Part shown: piece by piece, positions 19,192 through 26,942 of the stretch
Layout of the letters: every line of letters begins with the position of its first letter
How positions within the stretch are numbered: the stretch's first letter is position 1
DNA from: Bacteroidia bacterium
GTDB lineage: Bacteria; Bacteroidota; Bacteroidia; J057
Length of the DNA: 64,000 nt
Assembly: GCA_033391075.1 (NCBI GenBank)
Contig: JAWPMV010000001.1
Span: forward strand, 1 to 64,000
Reading direction: 5' to 3'
The notes under the pieces: model-generated
What the model was told of the DNA's origin: nothing
The model's database searches: none
Seen by the model: the letters and a program-made list of their open reading frames with translations, nothing else
Translations under genes and position numbers: made by a program

Positions 19192-19617
19192 TCAACAGAG
19201 AAAGGTCTGCAATTCGCTTTGGAGATTGCAGTAAAGGAGTGGGGGTTTGTAATTCAGGTAATGACTCGTTCTGATTACCTTCTCTTCAATCAGGAGCTCA
19301 TTTGTTGGGATAATGGCTAACTGAAGAAAATCCTTGATCAGTTCTACTTGAAAACTTTGGGATTGCTGCTCAATTTCCAGTCTTTCGTAGTGAACCTCAT
19401 CTTCACAACAATCTTTTTTGTCCGGATTTTTGACCTGCATGCCTTCCGGATGCATAGGACAGGGGACGGTAATGAAGTCAGTTGGGCAGGGATCCGTTTC
19501 TACAAAAAAAGAAAACTCTTTTAACTCGTTTTGACAATAATGCATATGTGTCACCAAGCCTGTGGAGCTTAGCAAAATCATACTTGCCAAAAGGATATGT
19601 AAAAACTTACGGATCAT
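19192..19617 (-). CDS. HYC_CC_PP-family exported protein
   Basis: The 141-residue protein has an N-terminal signal segment and the three signature elements of the family: HYC at 26-28, a CC pair at 70-71 (KKDCCEDE) and a PP motif in YKPPLL near the C-terminus. An extra PCPMHPEGM segment resembles a soft-metal site. Members of this family are found in Bacteroidota beside copper efflux genes, and here the gene lies 108 bp upstream of cusA on the same strand. A role in periplasmic metal sensing or buffering is inferred. It is probably the first gene of the operon. Confidence 0.85.
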   Translation of the reverse strand: MIRKFLHILLASMILLSSTGLVTHMHYCQNELKEFSFFVETDPCPTDFITVPCPMHPEGMQVKNPDKKDCCEDEVHYERLEIEQQSQSFQVELIKDFLQLAIIPTNELLIEEKVIRTSHYLNYKPPLLYCNLQSELQTFLC

Positions 19618-20361
19618 TAGGAAGACAAAATTACAAAATTTCGGAGGATAAGCACATGTTATTTTAATCCTCCCTTACATTAGCTGCTGAATTTTGCAGC
19701 ATGCTCAGGATTGCTAACGATTATTTGGAGTATAAAGTTTCATATATAGGTATGCGGAGAATAGTTCGAGAATAGATTTACTACTTGATAAGAATATTAT
19801 GATAGTAGAACTAAATTAATTGAACGGTTAGTTATTTTACTGTAAATCAGTGAGTTAATGTGACCAAATGCGAAATAATTTTTTCGCTATATGTAAGTTT
19901 TTTTACAAAATGCCAGAATTTTCTATCTGTTTACCCCCTCATCTCGTCCGTCAAGGTTCGATTTTCTACCATACTGACATCTATCTCTGATTTAGGATGT
20001 CTGAGCCACTACCTTGCTTTAGAAGAATACGCTAAGCTATATTCTTTTGGGGCAATCATCTTGTTTGAAAGATGATATATAGAACCCCGCCAACACCATG
20101 GAATTTTTACTTGGGGGTTTAAATCAATGTAAAGAATACTAAAGCATCCTTATTACAGGGAATGCATATGAATGTTAGCCATTCATAGGCAGTAGAGGAT
20201 GTTACGAAAAATCTTAATACGCATACATCAATCATTTAGGGCCTTTATTTATGATCTATTCATAGATAGGACTTCGTTCAATTTCCTGATGCCCGGATGG
20301 AATTTTATTCGGGCTTTTTTTTTCGATTAAACACGTAAAACATACACCTAATCTTTTCATC
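19618..20361. other. Gene-free region of 744 bp with a hairpin and a terminator; possible small RNA
   Basis: No ORF here looks like a protein. The left part must carry the promoter of the minus-strand metal operon. Around 20081-20120 an AACCCC(G)CCAA arm can pair with TTGGGGGTT, and a strong terminator lies at 20291-20323 on the plus strand although no plus-strand gene precedes it within the gap. This combination suggests a short untranslated transcript ending at the terminator, but no known RNA family is recognised. Confidence 0.35.
20291..20323 (+). terminator. Rho-independent terminator with no upstream plus-strand gene
   Basis: GCCCG at 20291-20295 pairs with CGGGC at 20310-20314 (plus A/T pairs toward the loop), followed by nine T residues. 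It could end a small RNA from the preceding gap, or act as a leader attenuator for the gene at 20362. Confidence 0.75.
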
Positions 20362-21105
20362 ATGTTCAAGTTTAAAGTAGAATGGATCGTTGCTCTGGTT
20401 TTATTCTCACTTTGCCTGCTGATTTTTTCAGGCTTTGGGCACAAGGAGGAAGAGGATTATTCGATTGGAAAAGCTCAGTACTATATGGAAGTACAGAACT
20501 GGGATTCTGCCAAAATTCATGCGGTACATGTATTGGCTGCAGTTGAAGACAGAGAAGCAATTTCATTAGCCCAGAACATCATTTCAATCGCAAATGATAA
20601 TATCTCTACGGAGATGGAAGCTAAAGCAGAAGCCAAGAAAATGGCATATGAAGCTTTGGTGCGTGAATACGATAAGGAAGGACGCATCCTTTGGTATAGA
20701 GATGCCAGCAGTCCGCAATACGAAAGTGCTCCCGCCTTCTATCTTTATCTTGGACAAAGAGCGGATGAACTTTGGATGCGCATGAGAATACAATATTCCG
20801 GATATGATTACCTCTTTATCAACCAGGTTCTCATAGATACGGATAAAGAAGGCTATGCTTTTACCCCTAAAGAAAAGGTACAAAGAAACCACGGAAGCAA
20901 GCTGGTATGGGAATGGATGGATGAAAGCTATAGCGAAGACATGCACGACATGCTCTATGATATGGCCCATTCGGAAAAAGTTACGATCCGCTTCATCGGC
21001 GGCAGTGCCTTTGAGGAGCGCGTGTTGAGTGTGGAAGAAAAGCTTGCCTTGAGAAGAGTGCTAAAGGCCTGGGACCTTTCCTTTGATCCACTCCTCGCTT
21101 ACTGA
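20362..21105 (+). CDS. Single-pass membrane protein, function unknown
   Basis: The 247-residue protein has an N-terminal transmembrane segment (about 6-26) with a short cytoplasmic tail, then a helical region with a TPR-like rhythm (SIGKAQYYMEVQNWDSAKIH) and a mixed C-terminal half. No family motif is recognised. Its 3' end overlaps the 3' end of the convergent sulfatase gene by 7 bp. It follows the orphan terminator by about 38 bp, so its promoter must overlap or its expression depends on read-through. Confidence 0.6.
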   Translation: MFKFKVEWIVALVLFSLCLLIFSGFGHKEEEDYSIGKAQYYMEVQNWDSAKIHAVHVLAAVEDREAISLAQNIISIANDNISTEMEAKAEAKKMAYEALVREYDKEGRILWYRDASSPQYESAPAFYLYLGQRADELWMRMRIQYSGYDYLFINQVLIDTDKEGYAFTPKEKVQRNHGSKLVWEWMDESYSEDMHDMLYDMAHSEKVTIRFIGGSAFEERVLSVEEKLALRRVLKAWDLSFDPLLAY

Positions 21106-22640
21106 TCCTGCCAACCTCTGGGATTTGTGTCCAGTTCGGATTGCTTTTCCTCGATCATGTTTTTGAAGAATTCAGCCTTATCCGGATAGTTTTTTATGAG
21201 GTTGTGGGATTCATTATCCAATTGAATGTTGGTCAATTGCGGGGGCATTTCTTGGACCACTCCGACGGAACCCACTAATGACATAGCTCTTCCCGGTGCT
21301 CCTTCCAGGTATTTAAAGCTGCTGTCCCTGACTCCCTGGATATTACCATTTGCAGCAGCATGATAGAAAATATACTCATGAGGCCTATAGCCTTTGTCTT
21401 GTAAGATGCCCAGGATATTTCGTCCATCAATCATCCGGTCACTCGGAAGCTCTACCTCCAGCAATTGTAAAATACTCGGGAAGAGGTCCAGATTTGTCGC
21501 CATTGCATCAGAAATATAAGGCTCTGGAATAAAGGAAGGCCCATAAATGATCATGGGAACCCTTTGGCCTCCTTCATAGGTCATCTGTTTTCGGCCCCTC
21601 AAATTTCCTACGCTGCCTTGTATATCTCCTCCATTATCGCTGGTGATAAATATCAGGGTATTTTCCATTTCGCCCATTTCTACCAAGGCAGACATGAGAT
21701 TGCCCATACTTCTGTCCAGGTCTTCCACTACATCTCCATATAGTCCACCTTTTGATTTCCCTCTTTGTGCTTTGGAACTGATATGGGGTTCATGGGGAAA
21801 GGAATGCGCAAAGTAGAGAAAGAAAGGTTCCTCTTTATGTTCGCGAATAAAACGGATGGCCTCTGTAGTGTAATTGTCGGTCAAAACACTTTGATCCAAT
21901 GCCTTCCCTTTGATCGGGGTATCCTCGTCAAAATATCCGATGCTACCATCGAGGAGTTCTTTTTGATCTTCTTCTATTATTTCTTCATTTCTGTAGAGGT
22001 GCAAAGGGATCATGTCATTGCTGTAGTGGACGCCATAATAGTAGTCGAAACCCAAATCATTAGGCAGATGGCCGGAACGATCCCCTAAATGCCATTTTCC
22101 AACGATAGCGTTTGTGTATCCTTTAGCTTTTAATACCTCAGAAAGCATAATTTCATCCCGGGCAATCTCATTTTTTTGCCCCCTCAGTTTCCTCACATTT
22201 GCAACAAAACTACCCTCCGGGAAAAATACGTGATCACCCGCATAAGACCGTTTGGGCAATCTTCCAGTAAGTAAACCTGCCCGAGAAGGAGTACATACGG
22301 GTGAGCAGGAATAGAATTGAGTCATTTTGATCCCATTTTCTGCCAGGGAATCCAAAACTGGTGTATGAATCAATTGATTTCCATAGCAACTCAGATCTCC
22401 ATAGCCCAGATCGTCAAAGTTTACAATGATGATATTGGGCAAAGCGTCGGAGCTAGCCTGAATGTTTTGCAGGTATTCCTGTTTTTGCTGCATATGTTCC
22501 TCTTCCGGAGGACTGTAGTTAGCAACTTTGATCGGACGATAGATAAACCAAAATCCAATACCAAGGAGAAGAATGAACATCAGGGCATAGCCCAGGGTTT
22601 TGATAAGGAAGTTCCAGCCTTTGCGTAGTAGTTTTTTCAT
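21099..22640 (-). CDS. Membrane-anchored sulfatase
   Basis: The ATG at 22640 is preferred over the upstream TTG at 22661. The 513-residue protein has an N-terminal transmembrane anchor (about 12-38) and the alkaline-phosphatase-fold sulfatase core: metal ligands in VNFDDLGYGDLSCYG, the formylglycine site C-T-P-S-R in PVCTPSRAGLLTGR, a KWHLGD segment, and TSDNGGD near the second metal-ligand site. The nucleophile would be a Cys converted to formylglycine; no maturase gene is in the window. The substrate (sulfated polysaccharide or other ester) cannot be told. It is predicted to act in the periplasm. Confidence 0.9.
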   Translation of the reverse strand: MKKLLRKGWNFLIKTLGYALMFILLLGIGFWFIYRPIKVANYSPPEEEHMQQKQEYLQNIQASSDALPNIIIVNFDDLGYGDLSCYGNQLIHTPVLDSLAENGIKMTQFYSCSPVCTPSRAGLLTGRLPKRSYAGDHVFFPEGSFVANVRKLRGQKNEIARDEIMLSEVLKAKGYTNAIVGKWHLGDRSGHLPNDLGFDYYYGVHYSNDMIPLHLYRNEEIIEEDQKELLDGSIGYFDEDTPIKGKALDQSVLTDNYTTEAIRFIREHKEEPFFLYFAHSFPHEPHISSKAQRGKSKGGLYGDVVEDLDRSMGNLMSALVEMGEMENTLIFITSDNGGDIQGSVGNLRGRKQMTYEGGQRVPMIIYGPSFIPEPYISDAMATNLDLFPSILQLLEVELPSDRMIDGRNILGILQDKGYRPHEYIFYHAAANGNIQGVRDSSFKYLEGAPGRAMSLVGSVGVVQEMPPQLTNIQLDNESHNLIKNYPDKAEFFKNMIEEKQSELDTNPRGWQDQ

Positions 22641-22795
22641 AAATAGAGAGCTGAGACTCAATTTGGAAAAAATTAAGATGAGCTACAAAACAGTTGATCA
22701 ATTAAGCATTGAGGACTATTTGCAAGAAATTATCTGCGAGCGAGTGGAATTTTCTACTTTAGAATGCTGATATTTGAAGACCTTCAATTATACCT

Positions 22796-23944
22796 ATGAA
22801 AAGAATATACCTATTCGCGCTGGCAGCAATTGCCCTGTTTGCACTTGCTTTTGTATTTAAAGGCGAAAAAAGTCTTCCTGAAAATGAGGCAATCAAGACA
22901 GAAAAGATGTCTGTCAAAATAGAAACCGTTGTCGATGGACTCAGTATCCCCTGGGGAATGGACTGGTTACCCAATGGAGATATGCTGTTTACGGAAAGAG
23001 GAGGAGAGTTGCGTCTTATGCAAAATGGCAAACTCCATCCCAAAGCTATCAATGGCCTACCGGAGATTCATGTAAAAGGACAAGGAGGGCTTCTGGATGT
23101 GAGAGTTCATCCGAAATATGCCCAAAACGGCTGGATATACCTGTCTTATGCTTCTCCTAAAGCTGCTTCTGAAAATGGCTCAGGAGGAAATACCACTTTT
23201 ATGCGGGCGAAATTGAAAGATCATACACTCGTAGATCAGGAAGTCCTGATGAAAGCTCAACCCAACTACAATGCAGGTCAGCATTTCGGTGGGAGAATAG
23301 AATTTGATAAGGAAGGATATATTTATTTGACCGTGGGAGATCGTGGTGGGAGAGATAAAAATCAAAGCCTGAAGAATTATAGAGGAAAGGTTTTTCGCCT
23401 GCACGATGATGGGCGAGTTCCCTCCGACAATCCTTTCGTAAATACACCCGGAGCCAAAGCCGAGACCTTTACCTATGGACATAGAAATCCTCAGGGATTG
23501 GCTATGCATCCTCAAACGGGAGATATCTGGGCACATGAACATGGACCCCGTGGAGGAGATGAACTTAATCTGATTAAAAAAGGCAATAACTATGGCTGGC
23601 CTACGATTACCTATGGAATCAATTATAGTGGGACAAAGATCACTGACGAAACCCATCGCGAAGGGATGGAACAACCGGTAACCTATTGGGTGCCTTCTAT
23701 TGCCCCCTGCGGCATGTCTTTCGTCAGTAGTAATAAATATCCGGAATGGAAAAACAATCTCCTGGTAGGTTCTCTCAAATTTCGCTATCTCAAGCGACTG
23801 GAAATGAAGGACAACAAAGTTACCCATGAGGAGACCATCCTGGAGGGAATCGGAAGGGTTAGGGCCATCGAACAAGGGCCTGATGGTTTCATTTACGTAG
23901 CAGTAGAAGGGCCTGGAAAAATCGTCAGACTTAAGCCAGATTAG
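22796..23944 (+). CDS. PQQ-dependent sugar dehydrogenase-like protein (GSDH family)
   Basis: The 382-residue protein has a signal peptide or anchor (about 4-22) and a six-bladed propeller of the soluble glucose/sorbosone dehydrogenase type. Typical segments are GLSIPWGMDWLPNGDMLFTERGG, a YNAGQHFGGRIEFDKEGYIY stretch, YGHRNPQGLA and EHGPRGGDELNLI, which carry the His and Arg residues used for PQQ binding. It is periplasmic. No PQQ biosynthesis gene is in the window, so exogenous cofactor use is possible. The real electron donor is unknown. Confidence 0.88.
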   Translation: MKRIYLFALAAIALFALAFVFKGEKSLPENEAIKTEKMSVKIETVVDGLSIPWGMDWLPNGDMLFTERGGELRLMQNGKLHPKAINGLPEIHVKGQGGLLDVRVHPKYAQNGWIYLSYASPKAASENGSGGNTTFMRAKLKDHTLVDQEVLMKAQPNYNAGQHFGGRIEFDKEGYIYLTVGDRGGRDKNQSLKNYRGKVFRLHDDGRVPSDNPFVNTPGAKAETFTYGHRNPQGLAMHPQTGDIWAHEHGPRGGDELNLIKKGNNYGWPTITYGINYSGTKITDETHREGMEQPVTYWVPSIAPCGMSFVSSNKYPEWKNNLLVGSLKFRYLKRLEMKDNKVTHEETILEGIGRVRAIEQGPDGFIYVAVEGPGKIVRLKPD

Positions 23945-23979
23945 TTGCTAAGCACCTACACAAACACATTACAATACAT

Positions 23980-24420
23980 ATGGAAAGCACTGTTGAAATC
24001 AGCATTGATATTGCTGCCAGCCCTGAGCGAGTATGGGATACGCTCGTGAATCCGGATTTGGTGGAGCAATACATGTACGGAGCCCGCACCGAAAGCGATT
24101 GGCAGGAAGGAAGCGAACTCCTGTACACCATGATGATGGAAGGAAATAAACTTACGGTCGTAAATGGTAGTATCCTCAGGTTTGATGCTCCAAAAGTATT
24201 CAAGCATACGCTTTTCCCTACCACTGCCGACTATCCCAATGTCCCGGAAAACCATCTTCATATTACCTATACCCTCAACAAAACTGAAACAGGAACCCAT
24301 CTGCATATTCTGCAAGAAGGCTATGATCGGGTAGAAAATGGAGAGAAACGTTATCAGGATACCCTTGATGGCTGGGAAATGGTGTGGGAGAATTTGAAGG
24401 AAGTGGCGGAAGGGGAATAA
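23980..24420 (+). CDS. SRPBCC (AHSA1-like) domain protein
   Basis: A 146-residue cytoplasmic protein with the START/Bet v1-like pattern: an initial strand and helix (IDIAASPERVWDTLVNPDLVEQYM), a W-containing WQEGSELLYTM segment and a long C-terminal helix (YQDTLDGWEMVWENLKEVA). Such proteins bind small hydrophobic ligands, and the ligand is unknown. It starts 35 bp after the dehydrogenase-like gene on the same strand, so the two may be co-transcribed. Confidence 0.85.
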   Translation: MESTVEISIDIAASPERVWDTLVNPDLVEQYMYGARTESDWQEGSELLYTMMMEGNKLTVVNGSILRFDAPKVFKHTLFPTTADYPNVPENHLHITYTLNKTETGTHLHILQEGYDRVENGEKRYQDTLDGWEMVWENLKEVAEGE

Positions 24421-24571
24421 GTGTTCACGTTTTCGGGTGTCCTAGTGTTCATGAGCTGCTTAAGATGTGTTTTTTGTTCTAGTGCGGCAGTGGATTCTGA
24501 CTACGGTCAACCACAACACTAAAACACTACAACACCATATTATATTCCTTGAACACGAGAACACGTCTGTT
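24421..24571. repeat. GTGTT-rich intergenic repeat, copy 1
   Basis: The spacer between the convergent SRPBCC and oxyR genes is made of degenerate GTGTT(C/G)(T/A)AGTGTT words on the left and the complementary AACACTAAAACACTACAACAC on the right. It ends in a GAACACGAGAACACGTCT motif that recurs at 26929-26943. It fills almost the whole gap up to the oxyR stop codon. Confidence 0.65.
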
Positions 24572-24573
24572 CC

Positions 24574-25494
24574 TTACAATTCCACCACCAACATCTCTTT
24601 TTTCCTCTTCAGGGCCTTCGGCAGATGGCCAAGTATCTCCTCTCCCAAAACTTCAATCAAACGGCTTTTGACGAAATTTCGATGCTTGACCAGGCTAATT
24701 TCCCGAACCGGGCTAGGCTTTTGGAATCGGGTCAATTGCTTTTGACGCTCTTTATCGAGGCGAAAGGCTGCGAGTTCCGGCAGGATGGTGATGCCTTGCT
24801 GACTATCAACCAGATGAATGAGAGTCTCCAAACTCCCGGATTGATATACCAACTGCTTATCTTCAGCTCTTCTTAGCTCACAAAGATTGATGACCTGTCC
24901 CCGCAGGCAATGTCCTTCTTCCAACAATAATAGATCATTGGGATTGATGTCTTCCGGTACGATATAATTTTTTTTCTGAGCTTGAGGGGTATATAGGTAA
25001 AATTCTTCATAAAAGAGGGGCTGCTCCAGGATGCTGGATTCATTCAGGGGGGTAGCGAGAATTCCCACATCAAGATTTCCTCTTTTGAGCGATTCGATAA
25101 TGTTTTGGGTATTGATCTCTTCGACTATCAGTTTGACTAAGGGATATTTCTCCAGAAAATCACTGATGAATAATGGCATCAAATAACTGGCAAGGGTAGG
25201 AATGATCCCTACTCGGAGTTCTCCGGAGATGATGTTTTTGGCCGAAGCGCCTATATCCTTAAACTTTCCCACTTCCTGTAAAATGATCCGTGCCTGCTCA
25301 ATCAATTGAAGACCTTCTGAAGTCGGCATGACCGGCTGTTTACTGCGGTCAAATATCTGTAAGTCCAGTTCCTCCTCCAGTTTTTGAATCATCATACTCA
25401 AGGTCGGCTGCGTAACATGACAGGCCTCTGCTGCACGCGCGAAATGTCGTTCATTGTCAACGGCTATGATATAGTTGAGTTGTTGGAGAGTCAT
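24574..25494 (-). CDS. oxyR: OxyR-type LysR-family redox regulator
   Basis: The frame is open to a TTG at 25500, but the ATG at 25494 gives the standard LysR N-terminus (MTLQQLNYIIAVDNERHFARAA) and 306 residues. The winged HTH is at 1-60 and the effector domain at 90-295. The decisive evidence is the pair of cysteines C196 and C205 in LEEGHCLRGQVINLC, matching the C199/C208 disulfide pair of E. coli OxyR in spacing and context (GHCLRDQ). It should sense hydrogen peroxide by disulfide formation. It is divergent from dps, with a palindromic site 9 bp from its start codon, which would also allow autoregulation. Confidence 0.93.
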   Translation of the reverse strand: MTLQQLNYIIAVDNERHFARAAEACHVTQPTLSMMIQKLEEELDLQIFDRSKQPVMPTSEGLQLIEQARIILQEVGKFKDIGASAKNIISGELRVGIIPTLASYLMPLFISDFLEKYPLVKLIVEEINTQNIIESLKRGNLDVGILATPLNESSILEQPLFYEEFYLYTPQAQKKNYIVPEDINPNDLLLLEEGHCLRGQVINLCELRRAEDKQLVYQSGSLETLIHLVDSQQGITILPELAAFRLDKERQKQLTRFQKPSPVREISLVKHRNFVKSRLIEVLGEEILGHLPKALKRKKEMLVVEL

Positions 25495-25502
25495 GTACAA
25501 AT

Positions 25503-25517
25503 ATAGATAATATCTAT
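25503..25517. promoter_or_regulatory. Candidate OxyR operator in the oxyR-dps intergenic region
   Basis: A perfect inverted repeat ATAGATA-A-TATCTAT (two 7-bp arms, 1-bp spacer), which also fits the LysR T-N11-A rule. It lies 8 bp upstream of the oxyR ATG and about 35 bp upstream of the proposed dps -7 element centre, a good place for activation of dps. Confidence 0.7.
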
Positions 25518-25537
25518 TTAAGTATAGAAATTATCAG

Positions 25538-25569
25538 TTTGATTTATATATCTGCTCTCCCCAATTTTG
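25538..25569 (+). promoter_or_regulatory. Candidate Bacteroidota-type promoter of dps
   Basis: TTTG at 25538-25541 (a -33 element) and CAATTTTG at 25562-25569 (one mismatch to TAnnTTTG, the -7 element), separated by 20 bp. It is placed just downstream of the palindrome and 27 bp before the dps start codon. Confidence 0.5.
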
Positions 25570-25595
25570 TCCTACAACAAAACAAAACAGCTATA

Positions 25596-26072
25596 ATGCT
25601 TTTACAAACAAACTACATAGGACTTGATGGACAGAAGGCCATTCAGTTGGCCGAGTCCCTCAATAAACTTCTGGCAAATTATCAGGTCTTCTACATGAAT
25701 GTAAGGGGCTATCACTGGAACATCAAAGGAGAGAAATTTTTTGAACTTCATGCAAAGTTCGAGGAGCTTTATTCAGATCTCCAGATAAAGATTGATGAGA
25801 TTGCCGAAAGAATTTTGACTTTGGGGGAAACACCCAGGCATAGTTTCAGTTCCTATTTAGAGCAAGCGGAAGTAAAAGCTCATGAAGAAGTGAGGGAAGG
25901 ACGTAAAGCGGTAGAAGGAATCCTTGGAGCTTTCCGTATACTTATAGGCTTACAGCGGGATTTGCTTGAACAATCCGATAAGGCAAATGATGAAGGGACC
26001 AATGCCTTGATGAGTGACTATATCCGGGAGCAGGAAAAACTGGTCTGGATGTATGCAGCTTACCTGGGATAA
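25596..26072 (+). CDS. dps: Dps family ferritin-like DNA-protection protein
   Basis: The ATG at 25596 yields the usual 158 residues; the open frame from a TTG at 25539 would add an unrelated tail covering the promoter. Intersubunit ferroxidase ligands are visible: H40 (RGYHWNIKG), H52 (ELHAKFEELY), D67 and E71 (IDEIAERI), with the family spacing. It forms a dodecameric shell that oxidises Fe(II) with peroxide and limits Fenton damage. It is divergent from oxyR and is followed by the ankyrin and coiled-coil genes, with one terminator after all three. Confidence 0.95.
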   Translation: MLLQTNYIGLDGQKAIQLAESLNKLLANYQVFYMNVRGYHWNIKGEKFFELHAKFEELYSDLQIKIDEIAERILTLGETPRHSFSSYLEQAEVKAHEEVREGRKAVEGILGAFRILIGLQRDLLEQSDKANDEGTNALMSDYIREQEKLVWMYAAYLG

Positions 26073-26147
26073 TTCCCTTAGTTCGTTCTTTTTATTCATG
26101 AGAAAATAAAAAATCGGGAGCATTAAGTTCCCAATCATCCTTTTAAT

Positions 26148-26609
26148 ATGGATATCAACAACTTTATCAGAAACGGAGAAATAGAAAATCTGCGTTCGGC
26201 TATAGAAGCTGAGCCTGCTTTGATCCAGCAAAAAAACTCTATGGGATTTACGCCCCTGATTCTTTCGACTTATTACAATCAAAAAGAAATCGCAGAGTAT
26301 TTGTTGGATAAAGGGGCCGAAATCAATGCGCAGGATGCAGCTGGGAATACTGCCCTCATGGGGGTATGTTTTAAAGGCTACCAGGAAATCGCAGAGATGT
26401 TGATCGAAAAAGGAGCAGAGATCAATATGCTGAATTTTAATGGAGCGACTGCCTTGATCTATGCAGCAACTTTCGGCCAAATTGAAATCGCCAAAATGCT
26501 TTTAGCAGCCGGAGCAGATAAAGACATCCATGATACCAAAGGAAAAACAGCCTTGCAACATGCAAAAATGCAAGGGAATCCCAAACTCTTAACCCTATTG
26601 GAAGATTGA
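26148..26609 (+). CDS. Ankyrin-repeat protein
   Basis: The 153-residue protein consists of about four ankyrin repeats, with recurring motifs such as GFTPLILSTYYNQKEIAEYLLDKG, GNTALMGVCFKGYQEIAEML and GATALIYAATFGQIEIAKML (each shown as one repeat unit). It lacks a signal peptide. It starts 75 bp after dps on the same strand. Ankyrin genes beside catalase genes are known in Pseudomonas (AnkB with KatB), so a stress-related scaffold or accessory role fits the neighbourhood, but the partner is unknown. Confidence 0.9.
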   Translation: MDINNFIRNGEIENLRSAIEAEPALIQQKNSMGFTPLILSTYYNQKEIAEYLLDKGAEINAQDAAGNTALMGVCFKGYQEIAEMLIEKGAEINMLNFNGATALIYAATFGQIEIAKMLLAAGADKDIHDTKGKTALQHAKMQGNPKLLTLLED

Positions 26610-26610
26610 T

Positions 26611-26766
26611 ATGAGCAGCATTGCAAAAGAAAAAACTAGAAACTCCGCTAAGGGAGATCGTATGCAGGAGCTGGAACAAAAGGTGGACCTCCTCCTCAAA
26701 AAAGTAGACGAATTACAAGCGACTTTAGGGCAAATCGACAAGCACTATAAGCCGCTTATCAACTAA
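26611..26766 (+). CDS. Small (51-residue) coiled-coil protein
   Basis: The ATG is 1 bp after the ankyrin stop codon (TGATATG), which suggests translational coupling. The product has a basic N-terminal part (SSIAKEKTRNSAKGDRM) and a heptad-patterned helix (LEQKVDLLLKKVDELQATLG). It ends at the TAA at 26764-26766, just before the operon terminator. No family is recognised. The coupled position and clean heptads argue for a real gene. Confidence 0.7.
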   Translation: MSSIAKEKTRNSAKGDRMQELEQKVDLLLKKVDELQATLGQIDKHYKPLIN

Positions 26767-26786
26767 TTTTTTATTTTCTCATTTTT

Positions 26787-26822
26787 AGACCCCTTGTTCA
26801 GCTTCAAGGGGTCTTTTTTTTT
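26787..26822 (+). terminator. Rho-independent terminator of the dps-ankyrin operon
   Basis: AGACCCCTT at 26787-26795 pairs with AAGGGGTCT at 26806-26814, followed by a long T-run. Confidence 0.92.
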
Positions 26823-26840
26823 GCCATTGGCAAAAAAAAA

Positions 26841-26942
26841 GTGTTCTAGTTCGCCCGTGTTCTTGTGTTCAAGGGAAGGAGAACGTGTTTTAGTTTTGTT
26901 GTGCGGCAGTTAAACCAGAACACGTGAACACAAGAGCACGTC
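26841..26942. repeat. GTGTT-rich intergenic repeat, copy 2
   Basis: Same word set as 24421-24571: GTGTTCTAG, GTGTTCTTGTGTTC, TGCGGCAGT, and the right-end motif GAACACAAGAGCACGTCT that differs from copy 1 by few bases. It begins right after the operon terminator and ends at the stop codon of the convergent glycosyltransferase gene. Confidence 0.65.

Noticed and set aside
19626..19633. TAATTTTG on the minus strand as promoter -7 element of the metal operon
   Set aside because: It matches TAnnTTTG but lies only about 9 bp from the start codon and lacks a clear -33 element, which would give an almost leaderless mRNA.
22678..22770. 30-residue ORF (MSYKTVDQLSIEDYLQ...) between sulfatase and dehydrogenase genes
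   Set aside because: It looks protein-like, but it is very short, lacks a clear ribosome-binding site, and may be a gene remnant; not enough support.
23180..23875. 231-residue open frame opposite the sugar dehydrogenase gene
   Set aside because: It is an antisense shadow; the plus-strand gene has clear family motifs over the same span.
25539..25595. N-terminal extension of Dps from a TTG start
   Set aside because: It would overlap the likely promoter and add residues that Dps proteins do not have.
26148..26609. Catalase gene linked to the ankyrin gene
   Set aside because: Ankyrin-catalase pairs exist elsewhere, but no catalase gene is in this window.
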